A stretch of 64,000 nt of DNA from Chloroflexota bacterium (GTDB taxonomy: Bacteria > Chloroflexota > Dehalococcoidia > GIF9 > UBA5629). The notes beneath the pieces were generated by a model. It saw nothing but the letters and a program-made list of their open reading frames with translations. It was not told the origin of the DNA and did not search any database. Location: assembly GCA_016875875.1 (NCBI GenBank), contig VGOP01000007.1, positions 1 to 64,000 on the forward strand, written 5' to 3'. Below are positions 33,840 through 43,503 of the stretch, in pieces. Each line of letters opens with the position of its first letter. Position 1 is the first letter of the stretch. The position numbers were made by a program, and so were the translations under genes.

Positions 33840-35129
33840 TTGGCTAAGAAGAGAACGAAGGCCGAATTGAAACGGCCACCTACCAAGCATCAATTGTCTA
33901 GATGGCAACGCCAGCAACGCATCCAGCGTATTATAGTCATTGCGGGGACTCTTTTTTTTGTTTTGATTGTCAGTTATATCGGCTATGGATATTACGATGA
34001 GCAAGTTAAGCCGCTTCATCAACCTGTGGTGAAAATAAATGGTACTGTCTTTGATATGGATTATTACATAAAGTCGCTTGAGCTTTACAGCAAAGGGATG
34101 GATGCTACTGCGACCTCAGACATGGCAGACAAGCTTGTCGGAGTGATGGAATACAGTGAGGTAATAAGGAGAACATCTCCAGACCTTGGTTTTAGTGTGA
34201 GTGCAGACGAAATAGATAGTGAGCTTAAGAATCTTGGGCTTCCTGATGATAAGGTGTATAGGGATGCAATTAGCGCCACATTGCTGACATCTAAAGTGCT
34301 GCAGAACTATTTTGACCCGAAAGTGCCGACTGAGTGTGAACAAGTGCAGGTTCAAGCGATGTTTTTAGAAAGTAACAAGGTAGCTAATGAGGTGATAGAT
34401 AGGCTGGTAGCTGGAGATGATTTTAGCTCTCTGGCGAAGGAATACTCTGTGGAAGCAATAACCAAAGAGTTTGGCGGTGATCTAGGCTGGCTGCCTAAAG
34501 ATTTTGCTGATGTTTTCTTGGGGGATTTAGGAAATTCATTACTTAAAGACATTGCTTTTAACCTTGAGCCGGGAGTGCTCAGCGAACCGACTTATGATAG
34601 CTCAGTTACTAAAGGGTTGGGGTATTGGCTGGTGGAAGTGATTGAAAAGGACGAGGAGCAGGGTAGCCATGCCAGAGGTATGCTATTAGGTAGTCGGCAA
34701 GAAGTAGAAGAAATAAAGGCCAGGATAGAAGCTGGAGAAGATTTTGGCGCTTTGGCCAAGGAATATTCGCAGGATTTAGCGAGTAAGAAGCTGGGAGGTG
34801 ACTTAGGTTGGATACAACAAGGAGGCTTGCCGCAAGAAGGGGAAATTGGCAGTTGGGTTGCTGCGGGATTTGCGCTGCAGCTTGAACCAGGCGTTCTGAG
34901 TCAACCAGTGGCCGATGACTCTGTCAAGACTAAGGGAGGTTATTGGCTGGTCAAGGTCGTGGATAGAGATGACAGTCGGGCGTTCGGGGATGAGGCTAGG
35001 GGGATGCTGAAGATGAAACTTTTTGAAAACTGGGTTAATGAGCAGAGAGGAAAAAGCTCGGCAGAAAGTTATTTGACCGAAGAACAGAAATCTTGGGCAG
35101 TAGCTCGAGTTCTTAAGGACAGGGGGTAG
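33840..35129 (+). CDS. Membrane-anchored peptidyl-prolyl isomerase with two parvulin domains (PrsA/SurA-like)
   Basis: The 429-residue protein has a basic N terminus, one transmembrane anchor (about 32-52, IVIAGTLFFVLIVSYIGYGY) and a SurA-N-like helical chaperone region (about 60-160). Two parvulin-type rotamase units follow (about 165-275 and 280-385). Each has a SLAKEYS or ALAKEYS block followed by GGDLGW and an EPGVLS.P segment. It should fold or assist secreted proteins outside the membrane. Start is TTG at 33840 with AAAGGA upstream. It is followed six bases later by hom, which looks like chance operon sharing. Function assignment is good; the physiological client is unknown. Confidence 0.85.
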   Translation: MAKKRTKAELKRPPTKHQLSRWQRQQRIQRIIVIAGTLFFVLIVSYIGYGYYDEQVKPLHQPVVKINGTVFDMDYYIKSLELYSKGMDATATSDMADKLVGVMEYSEVIRRTSPDLGFSVSADEIDSELKNLGLPDDKVYRDAISATLLTSKVLQNYFDPKVPTECEQVQVQAMFLESNKVANEVIDRLVAGDDFSSLAKEYSVEAITKEFGGDLGWLPKDFADVFLGDLGNSLLKDIAFNLEPGVLSEPTYDSSVTKGLGYWLVEVIEKDEEQGSHARGMLLGSRQEVEEIKARIEAGEDFGALAKEYSQDLASKKLGGDLGWIQQGGLPQEGEIGSWVAAGFALQLEPGVLSQPVADDSVKTKGGYWLVKVVDRDDSRAFGDEARGMLKMKLFENWVNEQRGKSSAESYLTEEQKSWAVARVLKDRG

Positions 35130-35135
35130 ACTACT

Positions 35136-36437
35136 ATGGTGGCCATGGAGAGTATTGGTATCGGTTTGATGGGTTTAGGTGTAATCGGTGGTGGTGTGGC
35201 CAAGGTGTTAATAGACAAACCGGATACTTTGACTAGAGAAGCAGGCAGCAAACTGGTCTTAAAGAAGGTGTTAGAGAAGGACCTAGCCAAGCACGACTCA
35301 TTGGGAATGGAGCGTGGCATTTTTACCACTAAATTCGAGGAGCTAATTGGGCATCCTGAGGTTGATATAGTTGTGGAACTCATGGGCGGTGAGCAGCCTG
35401 CCTTCGAATATATAAGAGAGGCTCTAACTCGCGGCAAGCACGTTGTCACTGCTAATAAAGAGGTTATGTCCAAACACTGGAGCGAGCTTTTGGCTGTGGC
35501 TCGAGACCATCAGGTGGCTCTTCGCTACGAGGCTAGTGTTGGTGGTGGGATACCTTTAATTGCTCCGTTTCAGGAAGACTTGGTGGCTAATGATATTTCA
35601 GCTATTTACGCCATTCTTAATGGTACCACTAATTATATTTTGACTCGGATGGCCAAGGAGGGTCTGGATTTCTCCGTGGTTTTAAAAAATGCTCAGGAGT
35701 TAGGTTATGCTGAAGCCGACCCAGCCAAGGATATAGAAGGAGTCGATGCTGCCTATAAGCTGGCCATTCTGGCAACCATCGCCTTTGGCACTGAGGTTAA
35801 ACCGGAGAATGTATACCATGAAGGAATTTCACGGCTGCAGGCTCGGGATTTCCGCTATGCTCGAGAGCTAGGTTATGCTATAAAGCTTTTAGCCATTGCC
35901 AAGCGAGTCGGAGAGTCTGTTGAAGCTCGTGTTCACCCTGTATTTATCCCTGAGGATTCTCTGCTGGCTAAGGTGGATGGTGTTTATAACGCCATTCATG
36001 TAGAAGGAGATTTGGTGGGTAAAGTCATATTCTATGGTGAGGGAGCTGGCCCCAGAGCGACTTCAAGTGCTGTTGTCTCCGATATCATAAAGATAGCTCA
36101 AAATATCAACAGTGAGGCGGCCAGTGTTGTCCCCAGGTTGCCCTTTGCTAGTGGACGTACTGTGAAGCCTATGGCCCAAATAGAGACAAGATACTATATG
36201 AGAATGAGTGTCGCTGACCAAGCGGGCGTTTTGGCACAAATATCTAAGATATTGGGCGACCACGCTATTAGTATTTCTTCGGTAATTCAGAAAGAGACTG
36301 ACCCATCTACTAAGATTGCTGAGATTGTTATAATGACTCATCCAGCTAGAGAACAGGCAGTTCAGCAGGCCCTAAAGGAAACTGAGCGTTTGGCTATAGT
36401 CAAAGAAATCAGCAACTTTGTCAGAGTGGAAGCTTAG
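35136..36437 (+). CDS. hom: Homoserine dehydrogenase
   Basis: This 433-residue enzyme reduces aspartate semialdehyde to homoserine in threonine/methionine synthesis. The N-terminal NAD(P) motif is GLGVIGGGVAKVL. The catalytic domain has the ASVGGGIPLI and ILNGTTNYILTRM blocks and EADPAKDIEGVDAAYKLAIL, with catalytic Lys and Asp residues in the last block. A C-terminal ACT domain (about 350-430, MSVADQAGVLAQISKILGDH) suggests threonine feedback. The length is standard for the ACT-containing type. thrC begins 12 bases downstream, so the two are co-transcribed. A start three codons later is also possible. Confidence 0.95.
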   Translation: MVAMESIGIGLMGLGVIGGGVAKVLIDKPDTLTREAGSKLVLKKVLEKDLAKHDSLGMERGIFTTKFEELIGHPEVDIVVELMGGEQPAFEYIREALTRGKHVVTANKEVMSKHWSELLAVARDHQVALRYEASVGGGIPLIAPFQEDLVANDISAIYAILNGTTNYILTRMAKEGLDFSVVLKNAQELGYAEADPAKDIEGVDAAYKLAILATIAFGTEVKPENVYHEGISRLQARDFRYARELGYAIKLLAIAKRVGESVEARVHPVFIPEDSLLAKVDGVYNAIHVEGDLVGKVIFYGEGAGPRATSSAVVSDIIKIAQNINSEAASVVPRLPFASGRTVKPMAQIETRYYMRMSVADQAGVLAQISKILGDHAISISSVIQKETDPSTKIAEIVIMTHPAREQAVQQALKETERLAIVKEISNFVRVEA

Positions 36438-36449
36438 TTAGGGGAAGCA

Positions 36450-37502
36450 ATGGGACGTGGAGTTTTAATCAGATACCGCGATTTTCTGCCGATTACCCCG
36501 GCTACTCCTCTGATAACTCTGGGTGAAGGTGATACTCCCCTGGTCAGGTCTGTTGCCGTGGAGAAGGAGCTTGGCTGCGGTGAACTTTATTTCAAGCTTG
36601 AGGGTTGTAATCCAACCGGCTCTTTTAAGGACAGAGGTATGGTTGTAGCTATCGCGAAGGCTGTGGAAGAGGGCAGTCGGGGTGTAATCTGTGCCTCTAC
36701 TGGCAATACCAGTGCTTCGGCTGCTGCCTATGGAGCTAGATTCGGCCTCGATGTTATCGTTATTGTGCCAAAAGGTAAGATTGCCGTTGGAAAGCTGGCT
36801 CAGGCTATTGCTTACGGGGCTAAAATTATCGCTGTACAAGGCAATTTTGATCAGGCTCTCCAGATAGTCCGTGATTTGGTTCAAAAACACCCGGTTACGC
36901 TGGTCAATTCACTAAATCCATATCGTATTGAAGGTCAAAAGACGGCGGCTTTCGAGCTTGTCGATGATTTAGGCGATGCTCCTGATTATTTTTTCATTCC
37001 GGTGGGCAATGCCGGCAATATCACTGCTTATTGGAAGGGCTTTGTCGAATATAAGCAGGCTGGTCGGGCGAGTCAGACTCCGAAGATGATGGGTTTTCAA
37101 GCTGAAGGAGCAGCGCCTATAGTCAAAGGCAGAATCGTTGAGAAGCCTAAAACCTTAGCTACTGCGATTCGAATTGGCAATCCTGCCAGCTGGCAAAGAG
37201 CAGTAGCTGCCAGGGATCAATCAGGCGGGGTCATTGACTGTGTCAGCGATGACGAGATTCTGGCTGCCTACAAGCTGCTGGCAAGGCGAGAAGGAATTTT
37301 CGGTGAGCCAGCCTCAGCAGCTTCTGTGGCTGGACTCATTAAGATGGTTAAGCAAGGGCTGAAGCTTTCAGGCAAAAAAGTGGTCTGCATCATCACCGGC
37401 ACCGGCCTTAAAGACCCCAATCTTCCGGCAAAGTTTGTTGAGCCATTCCCAGAGCTGCCTGCTGACATAAAGGTAATTGAGCAAACTCTAGGTTGGCGTT
37501 GA
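36450..37502 (+). CDS. thrC: Threonine synthase
   Basis: The 350-residue PLP enzyme converts O-phosphohomoserine to threonine. The PLP Lys60 is in [12 protein letters not shown]. The phosphate-binding loop [12 protein letters not shown]-like segment ([19 protein letters not shown]) and [14 protein letters not shown] are clearly present. It is the short bacterial/archaeal class rather than the long yeast-type class. No homoserine kinase gene is nearby. GGGGAAG precedes the ATG, and hom lies immediately upstream. Confidence 0.95.
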   Translation: MGRGVLIRYRDFLPITPATPLITLGEGDTPLVRSVAVEKELGCGELYFKLEGCNPTGSFKDRGMVVAIAKAVEEGSRGVICASTGNTSASAAAYGARFGLDVIVIVPKGKIAVGKLAQAIAYGAKIIAVQGNFDQALQIVRDLVQKHPVTLVNSLNPYRIEGQKTAAFELVDDLGDAPDYFFIPVGNAGNITAYWKGFVEYKQAGRASQTPKMMGFQAEGAAPIVKGRIVEKPKTLATAIRIGNPASWQRAVAARDQSGGVIDCVSDDEILAAYKLLARREGIFGEPASAASVAGLIKMVKQGLKLSGKKVVCIITGTGLKDPNLPAKFVEPFPELPADIKVIEQTLGWR

Positions 37503-37546
37503 CTTCTTTAACCATCGTAGAGTTGAAGGTATAACGAGAACAACTC

Positions 37547-38125
37547 ATGCCGAGGATAAACACAGAAGACGTTGGTGAGTTCTATCAGCATTACCCAAAA
37601 GTGGCAGCTATACTTACAGTCAATGCTGGAGACAAGAAAAATGCTATGGCAGCCGCATGGCACAGCCCCATTTCCTTTAAACCTCCGCTTTATGGGGTAG
37701 CTGTAGCACCTAAGAGATTTACTTATCAGCTTATTTTGGAAAGCAACGAGTTCGGGATTAACTTTGTACCCTTTGAAGCTGCTGAACTTGTAGCCTCGGT
37801 TGGCGGCAGCGGTGGCAAGGAAATAGATAAGTTCGCTAAATTTGGCATTACAGAAGAAAAACCTTTAAAAACAAACGTACCAATTCTGAAAAATGCCTAC
37901 GCTGCCTACGAGTGCAAACTCATGGACAATAGAACCTATGGTGACCATGTCTGGATAGTGGGTGAAATTGTAGCTGTGCATTTTACTGATGATTTTTTCA
38001 CGAACAAGGGAACACTTGATTTGAGCAAATTGAATCCAGTGCTTTATCTCGGAGCAGAACTTTACATAACTACCAATAGAGAATCCGTACTATCGCTGGA
38101 TCGAGAGACTTACGGAAGACGTTAG
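37547..38125 (+). CDS. Flavin reductase-domain protein (FMN-binding split barrel)
   Basis: The 192-residue protein has the flavin-reductase-like pattern: NAMAAAWHSPISFKPPLYGV, then AVAPKRFTYQLILESNEFGIN near residues 60-80, and a C-terminal GDHVWIVGEIVAVH strand. Members bind FMN and act as NAD(P)H:flavin reductases or as ferric/flavoredoxin-like electron carriers. Flavoredoxin-type proteins are common in anaerobes. It lies between thrC and folE on the same strand, without evident functional link. Confidence 0.82.
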   Translation: MPRINTEDVGEFYQHYPKVAAILTVNAGDKKNAMAAAWHSPISFKPPLYGVAVAPKRFTYQLILESNEFGINFVPFEAAELVASVGGSGGKEIDKFAKFGITEEKPLKTNVPILKNAYAAYECKLMDNRTYGDHVWIVGEIVAVHFTDDFFTNKGTLDLSKLNPVLYLGAELYITTNRESVLSLDRETYGRR

Positions 38126-38154
38126 TGAATAGTAATTCATGAGAGGAGGCAGCA

Positions 38155-38721
38155 TTGGTTGACATAACTAAGATTGAAGCAGCGGTATCAGCGATAATCG
38201 AAGCTATCGGTGATGACCCTCGAAGAGAAGGGCTGCAAGGCACACCGAAACGGATCGCTGATATGTATACTGAACTTTTTGCAGGTTTGGATATGGATGC
38301 TAAGACAGAATTGACTGTGGGTTTTGAGGTGGGGCATCGTGAAATGGTAATATTGCGGGATATTCCCTTTTACTCCATGTGTGAGCATCATCTGCTGCCA
38401 TTTTATGGAGTAGCTCATGTTGGTTATATTCCAAATAAAGAGGGACGGGTTGTCGGCGTTAGTAAATTAGCGCGGGCGGTGGAGATATTCGCCAAACGTC
38501 TTCAGCTACAGGAGAGAATGACGTCGCAGATCGCTGATGCCATTGTTGAAGCACTTCAGCCGGATGGAGTGGCGGTGGTCATACAGGCAGAGCATTTGTG
38601 TATGACCATGCGGGGTATCAAGAAGCCGGGGAGCAATGTTATTACCTCAGCGACTAGAGGTCTTTTCCGTACCAGGGCAGCAACACGTGCCGAGTTTCTT
38701 GCCTTGGTCCAAGGCAGATAG
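38155..38721 (+). CDS. folE: GTP cyclohydrolase I
   Basis: This 188-residue enzyme opens GTP to dihydroneopterin triphosphate for folate or pterin synthesis. The zinc ligands Cys76 and His79 are in [12 protein letters not shown], and Cys149 is in [30 protein letters not shown] is the typical core block. Length matches the type IA enzyme. The start is TTG with GAGGAGG upstream. It is the last plus-strand gene before a convergent transport operon, whose end lies two bases downstream. Confidence 0.96.
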   Translation: MVDITKIEAAVSAIIEAIGDDPRREGLQGTPKRIADMYTELFAGLDMDAKTELTVGFEVGHREMVILRDIPFYSMCEHHLLPFYGVAHVGYIPNKEGRVVGVSKLARAVEIFAKRLQLQERMTSQIADAIVEALQPDGVAVVIQAEHLCMTMRGIKKPGSNVITSATRGLFRTRAATRAEFLALVQGR

Positions 38722-38723
38722 CG

Positions 38724-39959
38724 CTATTCGTGACGCAGGGATTCAATTGGGTCAAGTCTGGCAGCTCTGTAGGCTGGGTAAACGCCGGAAGCTAACCCGA
38801 CTACAACTGCTACCATTATGGCAATAATTACAATGTCAAGTCCCATGGGGGCTTTGACGGGGTACGGTCCTAGTTGTACGCCAGTAATAGCCCAAGTTCC
38901 CAGTGCCGCTATAGTGAGGCCGATTATCCCACCACTAAGGCTGAGCATAGCTGATTCTATTAGGAACTGACGTAGAATATCCCGCCGTTTGGCCCCCACA
39001 GCCTTTCGGATGCCGATTTCCCGTGTGCGCTCGGTTACCGAGACCAGCATTATGTTCATTATGCCTATGCCGCCGACAATAAGAGAAATAGCACCAACAC
39101 TGCCTAAGAATACCTGCATGATGCCGAGTACCTCACGCATGCGGTTGAGGATTTCCTGCATATCAATGACTGTGAAGTCATCGTCCTCGTTTTCTCTGAT
39201 ATGATGGCGCTGACGCAGGATGGCAGTGACCTCTTCCCTGGCAGCATTTATCTGGTCGGTACTCATTGCTTTGACAGCGATAGTTTGAATAGGTCTGCCC
39301 CGGGTAGTTGTCTCCCCCAAAATTCTTGACTGCATAGTCGTTATGGGTATCATTATGAAGTCATCAGCGGAGCCTATAAAACCGCCTTTCTTCTCGAAGA
39401 CGCCGATAACCTCAAACTGAGTCCCGCTTATGCGGATGGTTTTGCCTACAGGGTCCTCTGTGTCAAAAAGGTCAGTGGCTGTTTTGCTTCCCAGTACGGC
39501 GACATTGGCTCCTCTCTTGACATCCTGTTCAGAGATGAATTCCCCTTCGGCTACGGGATAGCTGATAATTTGTGAAATCTCGGGCGTAGCACCCATGATG
39601 TCAACATTGCTATTTTCATTGCCATAGACGACTTTAGCCAGTTTTTCTGAAATGGGGGAAACCAAATCTACTGATGGAGCTCGATTAGAGTTAGCTATAG
39701 CTTCGGCATCCTCGATAGTCAGGCTTCCTGTGGCTCCTGACATTCCCTGCATCATGGTGCTGGCGCTGGTGATGTAGATGGCATTGGCACCCATACTCTC
39801 GAAGATGCTAGTGATATTGGCTTCGTGCCCTCTGCCGAATGATACCAGGAAGACGACGGCCCAGACTCCGATTACGATGCCAAGAATGGTCAAGCCAGAC
39901 CGCATCTTGTTATTGTACAGGACTTGCCATGAACTGATAGTGCTTTCCCAGATGTTCAT
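38724..39959 (-). CDS. MacB-like ABC transporter permease (FtsX domain)
   Basis: The 411-residue protein has one N-terminal transmembrane helix (TILGIVIGVWAVVFLVSFGRG), a large extracytoplasmic MacB-PCD domain (about 45-265) and a C-terminal FtsX domain with three helices. The conserved VTERTREIGIRKAVGAKRRDI block marks the FtsX coupling loop. It works by mechanotransmission with the ATPase encoded upstream, and the two genes overlap by four bases (ATGA type). The substrate could be a peptide, lipid or drug. Confidence 0.9.
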   Translation of the reverse strand: MNIWESTISSWQVLYNNKMRSGLTILGIVIGVWAVVFLVSFGRGHEANITSIFESMGANAIYITSASTMMQGMSGATGSLTIEDAEAIANSNRAPSVDLVSPISEKLAKVVYGNENSNVDIMGATPEISQIISYPVAEGEFISEQDVKRGANVAVLGSKTATDLFDTEDPVGKTIRISGTQFEVIGVFEKKGGFIGSADDFIMIPITTMQSRILGETTTRGRPIQTIAVKAMSTDQINAAREEVTAILRQRHHIRENEDDDFTVIDMQEILNRMREVLGIMQVFLGSVGAISLIVGGIGIMNIMLVSVTERTREIGIRKAVGAKRRDILRQFLIESAMLSLSGGIIGLTIAALGTWAITGVQLGPYPVKAPMGLDIVIIAIMVAVVVGLASGVYPAYRAARLDPIESLRHE

Positions 39960-40624
39960 ATCTTTTTCTCGCTCACGATTTTACCGTCTCGAAGATGAAT
40001 CGTGCGCTGTGTATAAGCAGCGATGTCATTTTCATGAGTGACCAGGACTATAGTGATGCCCTGGCTATTGAGTCGCTGTAAAAGAAGCATTATTCCTTTG
40101 CTTGTCTGTGTGTCCAGATTGCCGGTGGGTTCATCGGCTAGAATAAGCGATGGGTTGGTGACTAAGGCTCGGGCGATAGCTACCCGTTGTTGTTCGCCGC
40201 CGGATATCTCAGAGGGGCGGTGTTTAGCCCGCTGAGTCATGCCCACTAGTTCCAGAGCTTCAAAAGCACGCTGGTGTCTATTGCCGACGCCACTGTAGAC
40301 TAGGGGCAATTCGACATTAGACACAGCCGTGGCCTGGGGTAATAAGTTGAAAGATTGAAAGACGAAACCTATTTTCTTGTTTCTTATTTCAGCCAATTCG
40401 TCATCCTTCAGGTGGCTGACGTCTGTTCCGTCAAGGAGATATTTCCCGGAAGTAGGTCTGTCCAGACAGCCGATGAGATTCATCAGGGTGGATTTTCCTG
40501 AGCCTGATGGACCCATGATCGAGACCATCTCTCCCGCCTCGATGCGGCAGGTTACTCCATCCAGGGCGGCAACCTCGACCTCTCCCAATTTATAGATTTT
40601 TACTATGTTCTCTAGGTCAATCAT
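39956..40624 (-). CDS. MacB/LolD-type ABC transporter ATP-binding protein
   Basis: This 222-residue ATPase has Walker [22 protein letters not shown], signature [16 protein letters not shown], Walker [13 protein letters not shown] and H-loop [24 protein letters not shown] is typical of the MacB/LolD/FtsE group. It starts 49 bases after the adaptor gene ends and overlaps the permease by four bases. The three genes thus form an operon for a tripartite-like export system. Confidence 0.94.
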   Translation of the reverse strand: MIDLENIVKIYKLGEVEVAALDGVTCRIEAGEMVSIMGPSGSGKSTLMNLIGCLDRPTSGKYLLDGTDVSHLKDDELAEIRNKKIGFVFQSFNLLPQATAVSNVELPLVYSGVGNRHQRAFEALELVGMTQRAKHRPSEISGGEQQRVAIARALVTNPSLILADEPTGNLDTQTSKGIMLLLQRLNSQGITIVLVTHENDIAAYTQRTIHLRDGKIVSEKKI

Positions 40625-40673
40625 TGCTGGTAATAAGGCTAGCCTATCTCATTTCAATAGTGGACTTGTTTTC

Positions 40674-42509
40674 TTAGAAGGATGAGGACGCTCGACCACG
40701 GGTTGCCTCGACAATAATCTTTTCTCCTTCGCTGATTCCGGAGATTATCTCGCTGAACTGGTCGTTCTGAGCACCTAGAATAACCTGTCTTTTTTCAGTT
40801 GTGACTTTCTTCTCATCTATTATCACATCCACCCAGTAGTCTCTAGGAGAGCCTTTGATAGACCGGTTGGGTATTAATAGCACATTCTCATGTTTTTCCA
40901 CGATGATGTCAGCGGTGGCGGTCAAGCCTCCTTTAAGCTCTGTTTCAGTGGGGTCGAGGGAAATGGTCACCGCGAACTCAACCACTCCGGTTGTCTGCGT
41001 GCCGAAAGGTGAGATGAAGGTCACCTTGCCCTTAAGCTCGGCATCGGGTAGTGCGTCCACGATTATGACAGCCTCCTGCCCCACCTTCACTTTATAGATA
41101 TCTATTTCATCTACCACGCCATCCATTTTGACGGTGCGGGTGTCCACCAGGTGAACGGCGGTCTTGGACGAATAGTCGAAAGACGAAAGCTGGTCATTTT
41201 CTTTCACGCCGATATCGACGACGGTGCCGTCAAAGGGAGCCAGTATTTCCGTCTTCATAAGTGCCTCCTTGGCATTCTTTAGCTCGTTTTCAGCCAGCTT
41301 CAGATTGAGATTGTAGCCTCTAAGGGCTTTCAGATTAAGGCCGCTCCTGAAAATCAGCTCGTTGTTCTCAAGTATCGTCTGGCTCATTTCGATATCATGC
41401 TGTGCCATGCGCAGAAGCGTGTTCAACTCCAGTGCGTCACAACCCTCATCCTCTTTACAGGCTTGTATCTTTTGTAGGTTTTCTTCAACCTGCCTCAGCC
41501 AATCGAGGGAGGTTGATGTATCGGGATAGGGAATTGGCATCAGCCCTGTCGTTCCAGGTCCAATATACTTCTCAGTCGGGAGGTAATAATTCGGATCATA
41601 GGTTGGATCGGGGATAAGGGGAGGTGGTGGAGTGGGGTTAGGCATAAGTGGAATTGGTTGAAAATTGGGATTAAGTATCCATTCAATAGTTAGTCCTTGC
41701 ATCGCCAGTTGTCCACAACAGGCTCCTATTCTTTGAGATATTCTTATCCTGCCGCTCAGGCTTTTTACTAGAAGATGAGTTTCCTTCAATTTTTGCTGTG
41801 TTGTATCCAGTGCGGCTGAAGCTTCGGCGTATTTACCCTGCTCTATGAGTCCTTGTATCTCAGCTAACCTCTGAAGGTCTTGCTTGAGGAGTTCAATTGC
41901 GTCGTTTATCTCTGGATATGTTTCAACTGCCTGACCTAAAATGTCGTAGGTTTCCAAGGGTATATTTCTCTGTGTATCTTTTAGCATATAGTAGCTGGCT
42001 TCAAGGTCTTGTATAGCCAGGCGTAGTTCAGCTGCAGCCTCCTGGTATTTGCCTTGCTGGAGAAGTTTCTGCACTTGCCTTAGCTCCTCTTGAGCCTGCT
42101 CCACCTGGAGGACAGTGCTGGTGTCAGGATACATTTTTGGATAGCCCATCAATGCCGGGTGTATCTTTTCCACCAGTTCATTCATGGCTAGTTCTACATT
42201 ATACTGGGCTGAGGCTACGGCTAGCTTTTGAGTGGTGTCATCCAGTTTGGCTAGTAGTGCGCCTTCTTTGACCTGCTGTCCCTCGACGACAAATACCTCT
42301 TTAACTGTGCCTGGAGTGCCAAACTTCAGTTGGCTTTCATGCGGCATGTTGAGATTGCCATCAGCAGAGATGGTAACCACGAGGTCGCCTCGCATTACCT
42401 CGGCTATCTGCTTCTGACTCGCTTCTGGCTGTTTACCGCGGCAACCGGCAAAACCTATTGTGGATATGACTATAAGCAGTATGATTGCTGTAGTTAGTTT
42501 ATTTTTCAT
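40674..42509 (-). CDS. MacA-like efflux adaptor lipoprotein with long inserted coiled-coil/proline-rich region
   Basis: The 611-residue protein has a lipoprotein signal (IGFAGCRGKQ; Cys23). The HlyD/MacA biotinyl-lipoyl half-motifs lie at about 45-95 and 415-440 (ILAPFDGTVVDIGVKENDQL), followed by a beta-barrel and membrane-proximal domain to 611. Between the lipoyl halves lie about 310 residues, far more than in MacA (whole protein about 370). The insert has two related helical segments (LLQQGKYQEAAAELRLAI and LIEQGKYAEASAALDTT) and a proline-rich stretch rich in PNPTPPPP. It is the first gene of the operon with the ATPase and permease. The insert may replace an outer-membrane duct or bind the wall. 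Confidence 0.85.
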   Translation of the reverse strand: MKNKLTTAIILLIVISTIGFAGCRGKQPEASQKQIAEVMRGDLVVTISADGNLNMPHESQLKFGTPGTVKEVFVVEGQQVKEGALLAKLDDTTQKLAVASAQYNVELAMNELVEKIHPALMGYPKMYPDTSTVLQVEQAQEELRQVQKLLQQGKYQEAAAELRLAIQDLEASYYMLKDTQRNIPLETYDILGQAVETYPEINDAIELLKQDLQRLAEIQGLIEQGKYAEASAALDTTQQKLKETHLLVKSLSGRIRISQRIGACCGQLAMQGLTIEWILNPNFQPIPLMPNPTPPPPLIPDPTYDPNYYLPTEKYIGPGTTGLMPIPYPDTSTSLDWLRQVEENLQKIQACKEDEGCDALELNTLLRMAQHDIEMSQTILENNELIFRSGLNLKALRGYNLNLKLAENELKNAKEALMKTEILAPFDGTVVDIGVKENDQLSSFDYSSKTAVHLVDTRTVKMDGVVDEIDIYKVKVGQEAVIIVDALPDAELKGKVTFISPFGTQTTGVVEFAVTISLDPTETELKGGLTATADIIVEKHENVLLIPNRSIKGSPRDYWVDVIIDEKKVTTEKRQVILGAQNDQFSEIISGISEGEKIIVEATRGRASSSF

Positions 42510-42707
42510 CGTATATCGGCTCTCCGTTCTTCATAGAGTGTTAGGTATTGTTTCCTCAATGTTATGCTGGCGTAAGAACTTTTGAATGTGACTGGCTTGT
42601 TGAATTCGGGCATCAAATCGATATTATAATACTTTTGGAAAAAGTATGCTACGGGGGGTACCTGCCATTGTGGGGGACATAAGCCCTGAAGCAATCTCGT
42701 CTTTGTA

Positions 42708-42791
42708 TGTCATTCTGAGGAGCGGAGCGACGTGGCAAGCTCTATGGTGAGTAAGCCAGGTATATGATTGCCACGCTTCGCCGCAATGACA
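42708..42791. repeat. Palindromic dispersed (REP-like) element
   Basis: TGTCATT (42708-42714) faces AATGACA (42785-42791). Inside, GAGGAGCGGAGCGACGTGGCAA opposes TTGCCACGCTTCGCCGC. The motif TGTCATTCTGAGGAGCG(G/A)AGCG is a familiar intergenic repeat type in many bacterial genomes. It lies in the 349-base gap between the adaptor gene and the methyltransferase, which otherwise shows no gene. It could fold into a long hairpin between the two gene ends. Confidence 0.75.
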
Positions 42792-42858
42792 GGCAGGGCA
42801 TTCAAAAAGCCTATAATTGAAACCAGTGCTGCGAAGATGTATTCTATCTACTAAACAA

Positions 42859-43503
42859 ATGGAAACTGAGAATCCGATACCATCATTTATTTCCCAAGTC
42901 AAGGGATTTCTGGCTGAGGAGGAGGGGTTGAGGTTGTTTGATTTAGCTTTGGAGGTATGTTCGCTTGGCCCGTGTCTTGAGATAGGGAGCTTTTGTGGCA
43001 AGTCCACAGTATATCTTGGCATTGCCTGTAAGATGAAGGGAAAAACACTTTTCTCCATTGACCACCATCGAGGTTCTGAAGAGCAGCAGCCCGGGCAGCC
43101 GTATTTTGATGCTGACCTTTTTGATAATACGACCGGTCTGATTGATAGTTTCCAGTACTTTCGAGCTACGATACAAAAAGCAGGGTTAGAAGAAGTGGTT
43201 GTGCCCATGATTACCAAATCACATGTGGCAGCTCGAGATTGGGTTACTCCTTTGGGCCTGGTTTTCATAGATGGTGGCCATAGTTATGAAACAGTTATGA
43301 CAGACTATCAGTGCTGGTATCCACATTTGCTGCCTGGCGGGTTCCTTGTCTTCCACGATATTTTTTTAAACCCGGCCGAAGGAGGGCAAGCCCCATACGA
43401 GGTTTACAAGGTGGCGCTGGCCTCGGGGCAATTTGAGGAATTGCCTATGACGAAGACACTCGGGGTACTACGGTGTCATGGGCCCATGGTGGTCAAGGAG
43501 TAG
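42859..43503 (+). CDS. Class I SAM-dependent methyltransferase (Methyltransf_24-like)
   Basis: The protein, about 214 residues, has the Rossmann SAM-binding motif I GPCLEIGSFCGKSTVYLG near residue 38. The acidic strand is SIDHHRG, and motif IV/V is PLGLVFIDGGHSYETVMTDY followed by LLPGGFLVFHDI. This arrangement is typical of Methyltransf_24 and cephalosporin-hydroxylase-like sugar or glycan methyltransferases. The ATG at 42859 is taken as start; a TTG at 42817 is in frame, and neither has a clear ribosome site. Its 3' end overlaps the convergent gene by 36 bases. Beside glycosyltransferases, a glycan target is plausible. Confidence 0.75.
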   Translation: METENPIPSFISQVKGFLAEEEGLRLFDLALEVCSLGPCLEIGSFCGKSTVYLGIACKMKGKTLFSIDHHRGSEEQQPGQPYFDADLFDNTTGLIDSFQYFRATIQKAGLEEVVVPMITKSHVAARDWVTPLGLVFIDGGHSYETVMTDYQCWYPHLLPGGFLVFHDIFLNPAEGGQAPYEVYKVALASGQFEELPMTKTLGVLRCHGPMVVKE

